In this document: one piece after another, positions 53,920-63,819 of the stretch
How positions within the stretch are numbered: position 1 is the first letter of the stretch
Layout: the number at the start of each line of letters is the position of its first letter
Source: Paenibacillus sp. FSL R7-0273
Lineage (GTDB): Bacteria > Bacillota > Bacilli > Paenibacillales > Paenibacillaceae
Reading direction: 5' to 3'
Assembly: GCF_000758625.1 (NCBI RefSeq)
Contig: NZ_CP009283.1
Coordinates: forward strand, 1,499,501 to 1,563,500
Length of the DNA: 64,000 bases
Translations under genes and position numbers: made by a program
The notes under the pieces: generated by a model
Databases searched by the model: none
What the model was told of the DNA's origin: nothing
The model's input: only the letters and a program-made list of their open reading frames with translations

Positions 53920-55242
53920 CTACTTCCGTCCCAATTTTCTGGCCAGGAAGACAATCAGCAGCAGAGACACGGCAATGATCACGATGTTGAACCCGGTCTT
54001 GCCCTGGAACCAGCTGGTCTGCGCAGTATCCGCTGCAGGTGACTGCCGCAGCTCAGCCGTCCCGAGTCCGGCCAGCATTTTGCCTTCACCGGCAATGTAA
54101 TCCTTGAAGTTTACAATATCATATTGCGGTGCAGCGGCTTCTGCATTACCGTAGAGCAGGCGCAGCGGCTGCCCGCCTTCAGCAGCGAAAACAAGCCGGT
54201 CCAGCAGATATTCAAGCTTAAGCCCCTCAACCGGCAGCGGTGCGTCATCCTGGTTATAGATGACGATCCGCAGCGGGAAGGCAGATGAAGCACCGTCAGG
54301 AATAATAGATGTGGAAGCAATTTCAGTATCCTTAAAGTCCAGCCGGTATAATTCTCCGCTGCCTGATACGGCAAGCATGCTGCCTTCACCGTCATAAAGC
54401 TCGAACCGGCGGGTAAAGCTGCCGCTGCCGCCAATCTCCAGCTGCAGGCCAGAGATGTTCAGCTGGTCCGGATTCTGGATGATAATTTCCGTCTGCCGGT
54501 CCTTTTGCTGAATGTCATAAACCGCATCCTGCTCCTGAGTGAAATGATCCGTATGCGTCACACGGGTGGTCCGCAGCAGGGTAAGGGAAGGAAAGGTCAG
54601 ATTCCCCACATTGTTCTCGGCGATCAGCCGGTAATAGCCGTATCTATAGCTTGCGCCCAGCTCAATGCTGCTCTGTACACGCCCGTTTACATTATACAAA
54701 TCCTCTTCCGCCAAGGGCTCCCAGGCCACACCGTCATAGCTGCCGAGTAGCCGTGTATGAAGCAGAAAGTTAACGCCCGGCAGCCCGAAATCCAGTCTGT
54801 TGCCCAGAACGTCAACATTCTCAGCCAGAGGTGTTACCTTGTAATCGAAGAGGGTGTTGGCGTCCTTTTTGGCGCTGTGAATCAGCGTAGCGGAGTAGGC
54901 TATAAGCTGTTCCTCCGATAATTCTTCGCTGCTTTCCTTATAAAAAGGAATAAAGGTGCCTGTATTGTCTACGATCCGCAGGTCGCGCAGATCATCCGCT
55001 GCGCCTGCATAGACCTCCGGATCAAGGTACAGCTCCCCGTAGGGAGTCTGTTCCGGAAGCTTGATTACCTTGGAGTACTTCCATTCAGGATGCGCATCAG
55101 CCCCGCCGGTAACTCCGTCAGCCGAGGCAGACAGAGGCTGCCCGGGGAATAGGGCAAACGGACCGAGCACGCCGAGCAGCAGGAGTGCGGCGCTACTCTT
55201 GATCAGAGTCCTGTCCCGTCTGCTCCGGTTGTGTCTGCGCAT
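53920..55242 (-). CDS. DUF3999 family exported protein
   Basis: A 440-residue protein with a basic N-terminus and hydrophobic signal sequence (LIKSSAALLLLGVLGPFALF), a large predicted extracytoplasmic beta-rich region and a C-terminal transmembrane helix (FNIVIIAVSLLLIVFLARKL). DUF3999 proteins are commonly encoded beside DUF2339 membrane proteins, as here: the genes overlap by 50 bp in different frames. Function unknown; an envelope role is likely. Confidence 0.8.
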   Translation of the reverse strand: MRRHNRSRRDRTLIKSSAALLLLGVLGPFALFPGQPLSASADGVTGGADAHPEWKYSKVIKLPEQTPYGELYLDPEVYAGAADDLRDLRIVDNTGTFIPFYKESSEELSEEQLIAYSATLIHSAKKDANTLFDYKVTPLAENVDVLGNRLDFGLPGVNFLLHTRLLGSYDGVAWEPLAEEDLYNVNGRVQSSIELGASYRYGYYRLIAENNVGNLTFPSLTLLRTTRVTHTDHFTQEQDAVYDIQQKDRQTEIIIQNPDQLNISGLQLEIGGSGSFTRRFELYDGEGSMLAVSGSGELYRLDFKDTEIASTSIIPDGASSAFPLRIVIYNQDDAPLPVEGLKLEYLLDRLVFAAEGGQPLRLLYGNAEAAAPQYDIVNFKDYIAGEGKMLAGLGTAELRQSPAADTAQTSWFQGKTGFNIVIIAVSLLLIVFLARKLGRK

Positions 55243-57778
55243 AAGCTTCCTCCATTCTGGCCGATACCCGCTGATACAGATAAGAGATGCCCAGCAGGCA
55301 GAGGCCGAAGCTGAAATAGGCGATGATTTTGCTGCCGGTGCCGAGCAGCGTGAGATCGTAGAGCAGCAGCTTGCCGGTAGCCAGCAGCGTCAGTCCAAGC
55401 CCGAAGCGCCGGATATACACATACCGTTGGCGGAAGCCGAACATGATGAACAGCACAGCCAGCAGCAGGTAAGTGATGCTGTACACCAGCCCGCCGTCTG
55501 TCTGCCGCAGCTGTACCCCGAGGAAGGCAGTAACGACGGCCAGCAGATAGATGCCCATGATGACCGGATACAGCTCGGCATTGTTGTAATTCCGTCTGAG
55601 CAGTACCTTGAGGAGCCGCCCGCCGTTCAGCCAGACGAACACATTGAACAGCAGCAGCAGTCCGAAGGCTATATAATCCGCGGCTGTATTATCACTGAAG
55701 TCCGCCTGCAGGGTATGCTGGCCGAAGGTAAGTCCCACTGCGATAATATATCCGACCGCATAGAGGAAATAAACCATATAACCGATCACAGGATCGTACA
55801 GGACCTTGATCCGCGGGAGCACATAAGCGAGTCCCAGCGTCAGCAGCGCAGCCAGTAGCAGCCTGTAGAACGAAGCCCTGGTGAATTCCTCCGGCACATA
55901 CAGATCGTAAAGATGCATAGCCTCATAGATGAGGTAGGCATACAGGTTCGCAACAGCCGCATATTTGAACCAGATTCCAATTTGGATATCGGCAGGAGTG
56001 CTGGTCAGTACAACCTCACGGTCAGTATGCCGGATCGCATAGAGAAAGGCGACGATGAGCAGACCTGCCGTGATAAAGGTGTATTTTAGCGCAAAATACG
56101 AATTGTCATAGAAAATCAGCGGAGCGGCGGACGACGACTGTACCAGCACATCGACGAAGAAGAAAATGCCCAGTGAGAGCAGCAGAATACCCCAGCCGGT
56201 CCGTTCTACAGCCTTGACGCGCTGCAAATGGCCGTATACCGTCAGCACAACCGCTTCGATCAGCCAGCCGATCGACCACCACACGGCGCCGAACTGGAAC
56301 GGAATCATCAGGACGGCGAAGGTGAGCGCGGTAGAGTAGAAGAGCACCATGCTTTCTTTTTCCTGGGCCATACGTTTCTCCAGCATTAGCCCGAGACCCA
56401 GATACATCAGGCAGAAGACCAGGGCAAGTGCCCCTTTGTAAGCACCGAGACCCGCATTAATGAACAGCACATATAGAACGAGACAGCTGGTAAGCGTGTT
56501 GCAGGCAAGCAGCGCGAAGTCCCACCAGGACAGCTTGGTCCGGAACTTGAACGGATACCACAGTGTCATGCCCAGATACATGGCAAAGGTCAGAAGTGAA
56601 TAGAACATGCTTATGCCGTGACTGTCGCACAAGACGATCAGCAGCAGCATTGAAGGCGTGTTGAACAAAAAGCTGATGTAATTGACCACAATCCACCGCT
56701 TGCGCAGCGAGATGATCAGGATCAGCAGATTCAGCAGGAACAGATAACCCATAGCTGCATAGACGGCAGAGCCTTCCAGACCAAACGCGCCTATATAGGA
56801 AAAGAGCGGAAGATACCCCCCGGCCAGCCCCAGCGAGCAGATTGTCCTTGACTCATAACGGAGCGACAGCAGCACCGCCGTAAGCGTAATGAGCACGGAT
56901 AAGCCCAGACCGGTATAAATACCGATAATCTCCAGCAGAAAATAACTGTAAAACACAGAGCCGTACAGTACGGAAATCCCGCCGCCCAGCAATCCGAGGG
57001 CAAAGGTGCCCCGGCCTCTGCGGAACAGCCATTCCCCGCCGCCCAGCATTAAGGCGCCGAGCAGGAAAAAGGCGCTGCCCTTCATATAGCCGCTGAACCA
57101 GTTAGAATAGGTGTACTTGAAGCCCGCACCGACTGCCAGAATCAGCAGCAGGATGCCCAGCCAGTTGATCCAGTTCAGCCCGATCTTCATCTCGATCCGG
57201 TTCTGCCGGCGCCGCCGCTGTATGGTCTCCTCGCTGACTCCCTCTTCAGCGAAGTCATCCAGCCGGCTGTCCATCTCTGCCGCCAGCGGCTGCTCTGCCG
57301 CCCGCAGGGCCTCCCGCTGGCGGTGAATGCCTTCGCTCAGCCTGACGGACAGCTCATCCAGCATTCTGCGCATCTGCTCGCGGTCACTGCTGAGCAGCCG
57401 CTCTGCCGTGCGGTACATTTCGGCGATCCGCTGCCTGGTCCGCACCTCGAACGCGGTCAGCCGGTTATGCTGGCCTGCGCTCTGCCCGGCAAAATACGTG
57501 TGCAGCTTCTGCCGGGACAGCTTGAGGATGCCCAGCTTCTCATCCAGAATCTGCTCGGTCAGCGCCGTGCGCAGCTCGGCGTTTTCCTGCTTCAGCCTGG
57601 CCTGCTGTGTCTCGGCCTCGGCCAGGGCCTGTTCCACTGCCGCTGCTTTTCTTTTGAGCAGCTCATTTTCGTTAACCAGATCGCTGCCCTCATAGGCTTT
57701 GACCAAGTCACGGTATTCAGCAGACAGTGTATCCTGCTGTTCCTTTATGGACCTCAGACGCTCTTTAAAGTGCTCCAT
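55193..57778 (-). CDS. DUF2339 family polytopic membrane protein
   Basis: An 861-residue protein. Residues 1-150 are a soluble coiled coil (MEHFKERLRSIKEQQDTLSA, Glu/Lys/Arg-rich heptads), followed by some 25 closely spaced hydrophobic segments filling the rest (for example WINWLGILLLILAVGAGFKY). This is the DUF2339 layout. Function is unknown in the family. ATG 57778 follows GGGGGAG; the TTG 12 bp upstream is less likely. It is first in the operon with DUF3999. Confidence 0.82.
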   Translation of the reverse strand: MEHFKERLRSIKEQQDTLSAEYRDLVKAYEGSDLVNENELLKRKAAAVEQALAEAETQQARLKQENAELRTALTEQILDEKLGILKLSRQKLHTYFAGQSAGQHNRLTAFEVRTRQRIAEMYRTAERLLSSDREQMRRMLDELSVRLSEGIHRQREALRAAEQPLAAEMDSRLDDFAEEGVSEETIQRRRRQNRIEMKIGLNWINWLGILLLILAVGAGFKYTYSNWFSGYMKGSAFFLLGALMLGGGEWLFRRGRGTFALGLLGGGISVLYGSVFYSYFLLEIIGIYTGLGLSVLITLTAVLLSLRYESRTICSLGLAGGYLPLFSYIGAFGLEGSAVYAAMGYLFLLNLLILIISLRKRWIVVNYISFLFNTPSMLLLIVLCDSHGISMFYSLLTFAMYLGMTLWYPFKFRTKLSWWDFALLACNTLTSCLVLYVLFINAGLGAYKGALALVFCLMYLGLGLMLEKRMAQEKESMVLFYSTALTFAVLMIPFQFGAVWWSIGWLIEAVVLTVYGHLQRVKAVERTGWGILLLSLGIFFFVDVLVQSSSAAPLIFYDNSYFALKYTFITAGLLIVAFLYAIRHTDREVVLTSTPADIQIGIWFKYAAVANLYAYLIYEAMHLYDLYVPEEFTRASFYRLLLAALLTLGLAYVLPRIKVLYDPVIGYMVYFLYAVGYIIAVGLTFGQHTLQADFSDNTAADYIAFGLLLLFNVFVWLNGGRLLKVLLRRNYNNAELYPVIMGIYLLAVVTAFLGVQLRQTDGGLVYSITYLLLAVLFIMFGFRQRYVYIRRFGLGLTLLATGKLLLYDLTLLGTGSKIIAYFSFGLCLLGISYLYQRVSARMEEAYAQTQPEQTGQDSDQE

Positions 57779-58013
57779 AAGCTCCCCCAATGGCTTTAGT
57801 GAATGACTGGAATGATGTGCTGGCTACGAATGTGCTGATTACTAATGTTTCCATTTTACTATAGGTGATACGGCAATATCTTCCTTTTTTATTAATGGCA
57901 GCTCATTGCTTACTGTTCATTACCCTTTATCTGCATAGTTGACATGGAACGCGTCCCAGCCTTTACACTGAAATCAGTCATCCTGACACGGTTAAATTTA
58001 AGGGGGAATAGAG

Positions 58014-58829
58014 ATGCTGAAGCTGGTTGTTACAGACATGGACGGGACTTTTTTGAATGATAGCGGAACCTTTGATACGGCACTGTTCGATGAGGTGTAC
58101 GGGGAGATGCAGAGGAACAATATTGCTTTTGCGGCCTGCACGGGCAAGCAGTGTGAACGCGTTGAGGAGCTGTTCCGCGGACGCGGGCAGGGCATATGGA
58201 TTCTGGGAGACAGCGCCGCACGCATCAAGCAGGACGGGGTGCTGGTCAAGGAATTTACGCTGGACCGGGCGCTGGCATCACAGGCGATTACACTTATCGG
58301 GTCGTTTGCCGATGATCTGATTCTGATTGCCTGCACGAGCGAGGGCGCTTTTGTCAGCAGCGAGATTTCGGAGGAGGCCTTCAATCTTGTGCGGCATTCT
58401 TATGCGAACTTGCGCAGAACGGATTCTTTTCACATGGTGACAGGGGAGTTCATTAAGCTTACAGTCTTTGATGCTTCCGGCCGGAGCACGCTGATCAGAC
58501 AGCATATCGAAGAAAGCCTGCTTGGGCAGATCTATATCGTTGATTCTGAACCGCGATGGGTGGACATTACAGCCCGCGGTACTCATAAGGGGGAGACGGT
58601 CAGACGGCTGCAGGAGATGCTGGGTATTACGAAGGAAGAGACCATGTCTTTTGGCGACGGGGAGAATGATATCGAGCTGATGGCCGCGGCCAAATACAGC
58701 TTCGCCATGAGCAACGCTTGCGAGAATACGAAGCAATCCGCCAGCTTCATTACAAAGTCGAACGAACAGAACGGTGTCCTGCTGACGATCCGTAAAATGA
58801 TGGAGCTGCAGAACGGAATGCCGGTGTAG
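58014..58829 (+). CDS. HAD superfamily (Cof-type) phosphatase
   Basis: A 271-residue HAD hydrolase with motif I VVTDMDGTFLND, motif II near AACTGKQCERVEELF, and motif IV MSFGDGENDIELMAAAKYSF preceded by the conserved Lys in THKGETVRRL. Cof-type enzymes dephosphorylate sugar phosphates, FMN or PLP. It lies next to the phospho-beta-glucosidase but is convergent with it, so a shared pathway is not certain. The ATG follows GGGGG. Confidence 0.87.
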   Translation: MLKLVVTDMDGTFLNDSGTFDTALFDEVYGEMQRNNIAFAACTGKQCERVEELFRGRGQGIWILGDSAARIKQDGVLVKEFTLDRALASQAITLIGSFADDLILIACTSEGAFVSSEISEEAFNLVRHSYANLRRTDSFHMVTGEFIKLTVFDASGRSTLIRQHIEESLLGQIYIVDSEPRWVDITARGTHKGETVRRLQEMLGITKEETMSFGDGENDIELMAAAKYSFAMSNACENTKQSASFITKSNEQNGVLLTIRKMMELQNGMPV

Positions 58830-58853
58830 CCGGCTTTTTAATAAAGTAACTAA

Positions 58854-58893
58854 AAACCGCAAGCCTCCGGATGATGGAGAGCCTGCGGTTTAT
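58854..58893. terminator. bidirectional terminator
   Basis: AAACCGCA pairs with TGCGGTTT, extended by an inner GCCTCC/GGAGAGC pairing, with T-rich flanks on both strands. It separates the HAD gene from the convergent glucosidase. Confidence 0.75.
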
Positions 58894-58916
58894 TTTTATA
58901 CAGGTGAACGTTGCTG

Positions 58917-60329
<1,413 letters not shown>

Positions 60330-60405
60330 TTAAATCCCGCCTTTTATAGTTGTAGTGAGAGTTATGGTAAGCTATTAATATGTCCTATAATTGCATGCTA
60401 AATGT

Positions 60406-60419
60406 TGAAACGCGTTACA
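60406..60419. promoter_or_regulatory. LacI-type operator between bgl and its regulator
   Basis: TGAAACGCGTTACA is a 14-bp palindrome with one mismatched pair, centred on CG/CG as in LacI-family operators. It lies about 15 bp beyond a TATAAT (60385-60390) of the regulator gene, where binding would block transcription. Confidence 0.6.
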
Positions 60420-60455
60420 TGTCAAGAACTTTTTTGTGAATATAAGGAGAGACCT

Positions 60456-61433
60456 ATGTCGAATCTTGAGCAAATCGCCAAGCTGTCGGGATTTTCCAAA
60501 GCCACCGTATCCAGAGTGCTGAACCAGTCCCGCCATGTAAGCCAGCCGACCCGTGACAAAATTCTGGCGATTATGGAGGAGCTGGATTATGTGCCCAACG
60601 GCAACGCCATCTCCCTGTCCAAGGGGCAGACGATGCAGATCGGGCTGGTGACGGAGGGCATCAATGAGGTGATGCTGCCGTTTCTGAACAGCTTTGTGGA
60701 GACGGCCAGCCAGTACGGCTATCAGACCATCATCTATACCTCAAGCGGTGATCCGAAAAAAGAGCTGCAGGCGTTCGAGGATATGCGCAGAAAAAGAGTG
60801 GATGCGCTCGTCATCAGCACCTGCGTCAACGAGCTTGCGCTGCTGGGCAGCTACTGCAAATACGGGCCGATCGTCTCCTGGCAGCGGATCGAGCTTCCGC
60901 AGATTGCCTCAGTGGCGATGAACCAGTACGACGGGTACACGCTGGGGCTTGAGCATGTAATCGGGCGGGGCTGCACGCGCATTGCTAATGCCTACGGCAG
61001 GCCGAGCAGCATCAATACGCTGAGCCGGATTGAGGCTTACCGGGATGCCGCCCGTAAGCACGGGCTGGCGGAGCTGCCGCAGTGGTCCCGCACCGGCATC
61101 TATTCGATCCGCCAGGGCGAGGAGCTGGTCCGGGAGCTGCTGGCGGTCGAGGATCCGCTGCAGCGGCCGGATGCCGTTCTCTGCGCCAACGATCTGGTGG
61201 CGGCAGGCATTGTCAGCGAGGCGCGCCGGCAGCAGCTGCGGGTGCCGGAGGATCTGGCCGTCGTCGGCTTCGACAATACAGAGCTTGCCCATACGCTGGG
61301 CATTACATCCATTTATAATCCGATCGCCGACCAGGCGAAAAATGCCTTTCATCTGCTGCTCGCGAAGCTCGGCGGTGCGGCCGAGCCGCAGCAGAAGCTG
61401 CAGTATTTCCTGGTGCAGCGGGCGACTACGTAA
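60456..61433 (+). CDS. LacI family transcriptional regulator
   Basis: A 325-residue repressor. The helix-turn-helix and hinge read SNLEQIAKLSGFSKATVSRV and LNQSRHVSQPTRDKI. The periplasmic-binding-like effector domain follows, with CANDLVAAGIVSEARRQQLR and VPEDLAVVGFDNTELAHTLG. ATG 60456 is chosen because AAGGAGAG precedes it. It is divergent from the phospho-beta-glucosidase, its likely target. The last codons lie in the first unit of a degenerate 51-bp repeat that continues past the stop. Confidence 0.88.
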   Translation: MSNLEQIAKLSGFSKATVSRVLNQSRHVSQPTRDKILAIMEELDYVPNGNAISLSKGQTMQIGLVTEGINEVMLPFLNSFVETASQYGYQTIIYTSSGDPKKELQAFEDMRRKRVDALVISTCVNELALLGSYCKYGPIVSWQRIELPQIASVAMNQYDGYTLGLEHVIGRGCTRIANAYGRPSSINTLSRIEAYRDAARKHGLAELPQWSRTGIYSIRQGEELVRELLAVEDPLQRPDAVLCANDLVAAGIVSEARRQQLRVPEDLAVVGFDNTELAHTLGITSIYNPIADQAKNAFHLLLAKLGGAAEPQQKLQYFLVQRATT

Positions 61434-61548
61434 GGGAGACTGAGGAAGGCGCAGTACTTTCTGGTGGAATGGGTGACTTGGGTGAGGGAGATAGGAGCAG
61501 GTCAGTACAGCCTGGAGAGGCGGGCGACCTGAGTAATGGAGATAAGAG
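61401..61548 (+). repeat. degenerate 51-bp tandem repeat spanning the end of the LacI gene
   Basis: CAGTATTTCCTGGTG (61401), CAGTACTTTCTGGTG (61452) and CAGTACAGCCTGGAG (61503) head three copies exactly 51 bp apart. They also share GGGCGACT/GGGTGACT/GGGCGACC and GGGAGAC/GGGAGAT/TGGAGAT blocks. The first copy encodes the repressor's C-terminus; the second and third lie after the stop codon. It looks like a duplicated and decayed gene end. Confidence 0.8.
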
Positions 61549-61552
61549 AGGG

Positions 61553-61598
61553 AGCTGTCCGGCGGTCATGGGGATGACTGGCTGGGGAGCTCTTTTTT
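61553..61598 (+). terminator. intrinsic terminator downstream of LacI gene repeats
   Basis: AGCTGTCCGGCGGTCAT (61553-61569) pairs with ATGACTGGCTGGGGAGCT (61574-61591), with a few G-T pairs and a bulge, and is followed by six T. Confidence 0.75.
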
Positions 61599-61685
61599 GT
61601 TAGGGATATGCAGGTGTGTAACTGGAGGAAATCTGCAGGAGCGGGTAATGGGGGGCGGCTGCTTTGCTGCTTATTTAAGTGGAAA

Positions 61686-61849
61686 TTCGTCACCTAATTC
61701 CAGACAACTTGCCGGTTAGAGGAGATTAGTGGGAAAAAAGTAACTTAATTCTGCTGTTTTGCCCTGTAGGAGAGATTTGGGCTAATTTAAGTGTCGATTA
61801 TCCAACTAATCGATGGAAAAGCCGGTAATCGGCGAAATTAGGTGACGAA
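61686..61849. repeat. four-copy 51-bp array, two direct then two inverted (array C)
   Basis: GTCACCTAATTC begins at 61689 and GTAACTTAATTC at 61740, 51 bp apart; TTGCC and GGAGA-type blocks further along each unit also match. Inverted copies end at 61795 (AATTTAAGTGTC) and 61846 (AATTAGGTGAC), again 51 bp apart. The outermost arms TTCGTCACCTAATT (61686-61699) and AATTAGGTGACGAA (61836-61849) are a perfect 14-bp inverted repeat. Confidence 0.8.
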
Positions 61850-61856
61850 AATCAAA

Positions 61857-61968
61857 CTATATAAATTGAACTTGAAAACTTAAATTAAGGGGAGAGTGGC
61901 GGAAGTCCAAATATTCCTGGAGTCACGGCCAATCCCGAAACGGAGGTTTCACCAGTTCAATCTATATA
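61857..61968. mobile_element. 112-bp short copy of the inverted-repeat element
   Basis: The ends CTATATAAATTGAACT (61857-61872) and AGTTCAATCTATATA (61954-61968) are inverted repeats with one mismatch, related to the ends of the element at 23705-23960. The inside has GTGGCGGAAGTCCAAATATT and CTGGAGTCACGGCC, matching the 3' part of the longer copy. The ~150-bp hairpin-rich core is absent, so this looks like an internally deleted copy. Confidence 0.72.
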
Positions 61969-62042
61969 ATTGCTTGGCGGGGGAAGTATCGGCGGCGTGC
62001 TGGCAGGTGCTCCCTACTTGTCAGGACACGCCGCAGCCCGTC

Positions 62043-62882
62043 TCACCGGTAGCTTGACGGCGTATTGTTTCTGAATTGCTTGAATACCCGGTTGAAGGTC
62101 CGGACATTTGTAAACCCGCAGTCCAGGGCGATGTCGATAATCGGCTTGTCGCTGTTCAGCAGCATCTCCTCCGCTTTGTTGACCCGGATGTGATTCAGGT
62201 ACGAGATGTAGCTCATGCCGGTGGTGCTTTTGAAGAACCTGGAGAAATAGAACAGGCTCATCTCAGCCCGTCTGGCCGCATCCTCCAGCGTTATAACCTC
62301 GGCATAATGGTCTTCCAGGTAATCGAGTACGTTCTGCATCACCTTCATGCTGCTCATCCGCCGCAGGTCTTTTTTCTGATCAGCGGGTTCAGAGGGAAGA
62401 TGGCGCAGCAAGAGGCCGCAGAGCTCGTTCAGCTGGCCGGTAATGACCTGCTCGTAATGAGGCAGCTCACCGTTAAGTTCACGCTCCAGCTGAAGCATAA
62501 GCCTGGGGATGTCCGCCATCCCGGAGTTCGCCAAGACTGCCTGATCCACGCCGCCTGTGCAGATAAAAGGGTCTATCAGCCGCACCTCCTTCGGCCAGCC
62601 GCCGGGGCTTGAGATCAGCTGGGGGTTAAAGATAACCAGCTGGATGACCGATTCCCGGTCCGTGCTGTCGTAATAATGAATGTCCCCGCTGCTGCAAAAG
62701 GCCATATCCCCCTTATGGAGCACACGGCTCTCCAGATTAATGCCCACCCGGATAGACCCCTCGCGTACATACACAAACTCCAGATCGGTATGCCAATGTG
62801 CCAAAAAATGAATGTTTCTCACCTGCCAGGAGCTGAACGGCAAATGGGAGGGGTACATGCGGTTTTCGTGAAAAGCCTTCAT
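62043..62882 (-). CDS. AraC family regulator with cupin domain
   Basis: A 279-residue regulator. The N-terminal cupin-like sensor contains HFLAHWHTDLEFVYVREGSI and SSGDIHYYDS. The C-terminal pair of helix-turn-helices reads VITLEDAARRAEMSLFYFSR and DIALDCGFTNVRTFNRVFKQ with the closing FRNNTPSSYR. The start at 62882 has AAAGGAG six bases upstream; the longer open frame is not supported. It is divergent from a ThuA/Gfo-Idh operon that it probably controls in response to a sugar. Confidence 0.87.
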   Translation of the reverse strand: MKAFHENRMYPSHLPFSSWQVRNIHFLAHWHTDLEFVYVREGSIRVGINLESRVLHKGDMAFCSSGDIHYYDSTDRESVIQLVIFNPQLISSPGGWPKEVRLIDPFICTGGVDQAVLANSGMADIPRLMLQLERELNGELPHYEQVITGQLNELCGLLLRHLPSEPADQKKDLRRMSSMKVMQNVLDYLEDHYAEVITLEDAARRAEMSLFYFSRFFKSTTGMSYISYLNHIRVNKAEEMLLNSDKPIIDIALDCGFTNVRTFNRVFKQFRNNTPSSYR

Positions 62883-63113
62883 AAACGGCTCCTTTGTAAG
62901 CAGGCACACGAACGGGTGCTGCCGGTAAGATTTTATTAGATAATAGCAAAAAATGACCATACAGACAATGAAAATGACGAGCCGTACGAGAACGCTTGCA
63001 TTACAATGAAAGGGAGCTGATGAGGACAATACGGGTTGAGGCTGAACAGGACTTTTTAACTTCAGGTTCAAACTGTACAACCAACAATAGACATTATAAA
63101 GGAGCATATAAAC

Positions 63114-63773
63114 ATGGCTAAAAAAGCACTGATTGTAAGAGGCGGCTGGGACGGGCATGAGCCGGTGCAGGTATCGGAAATTTTCGCCGGACTGCTGGAG
63201 GCAGAGGGCTTTGAGGTTGAGATTTCCGACACACTGGACAGCTTCAAGGATGAGGAAAAGCTGCTCGGCCTCAGCCTGATCGTGCCAATCTGGACCATGG
63301 GCGAGATCAGCAATGAGCAGCTGCAGCCTGTACTGAAGGCAGTTGCCGCAGGTGTAGGGATCGCCGGCTGTCATGGTGGGATGTGTGACTCGTTCCGCAA
63401 CAGTGTGGAATGGCAATTTATGACCGGATCGCAATGGGTAGCCCATCCGTTTAATGACGGGGTGGATTATGTAGTCAACATGGTGCCGTCCAGCTCCAGT
63501 CCGCTTATCGAGGGAATTAAGGATTTTAAAGTAAAGTCAGAGCAGTATTATCTGCATGTTGATCCGTGCATCAACGTACTGGCGACAACAACGTTTCCAG
63601 TCAGCGAAGGCCCTCATTCCGCCAATGGGGTAATTACCGTGCCGGTTGTGTACACCAAGAAATGGGGCGAAGGCCGCGTATTCTACAACTCGCTCGGTCA
63701 CCATGCGGATATCTTCGACATTCCGGAAGCGAAGGAGCTCATGCGCAGAGGGTTCGTATGGGCGGCGAGATAA
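63114..63773 (+). CDS. ThuA domain protein
   Basis: A 219-residue ThuA-like protein with a class I glutamine-amidotransferase-like fold. KKALIVRGGWDGHEPVQVSE, IAGCHGGMCDSFRNSVEWQF and EQYYLHVDPCINVLATTTFP are typical. ThuA of rhizobia is tied to trehalose/sucrose catabolism through 3-keto sugars, usually next to a Gfo/Idh/MocA dehydrogenase, as here. Its precise activity in this organism is not known. AAAGGAG precedes the ATG. Confidence 0.87.
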   Translation: MAKKALIVRGGWDGHEPVQVSEIFAGLLEAEGFEVEISDTLDSFKDEEKLLGLSLIVPIWTMGEISNEQLQPVLKAVAAGVGIAGCHGGMCDSFRNSVEWQFMTGSQWVAHPFNDGVDYVVNMVPSSSSPLIEGIKDFKVKSEQYYLHVDPCINVLATTTFPVSEGPHSANGVITVPVVYTKKWGEGRVFYNSLGHHADIFDIPEAKELMRRGFVWAAR

Positions 63774-63819
63774 AGCTGCAGAGGTGCATTAAACTTAACT
63801 ATGAACAGGTGGGATTGCT

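Larger units (their letters stand above)
61599..62042. other. intergenic region with array C and the short inverted-repeat element
   Basis: No gene. Contains the four-copy array at 61686-61849 and, seven bases further on, the 112-bp element at 61857-61968, then the end of the minus-strand AraC gene. Confidence 0.6.
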
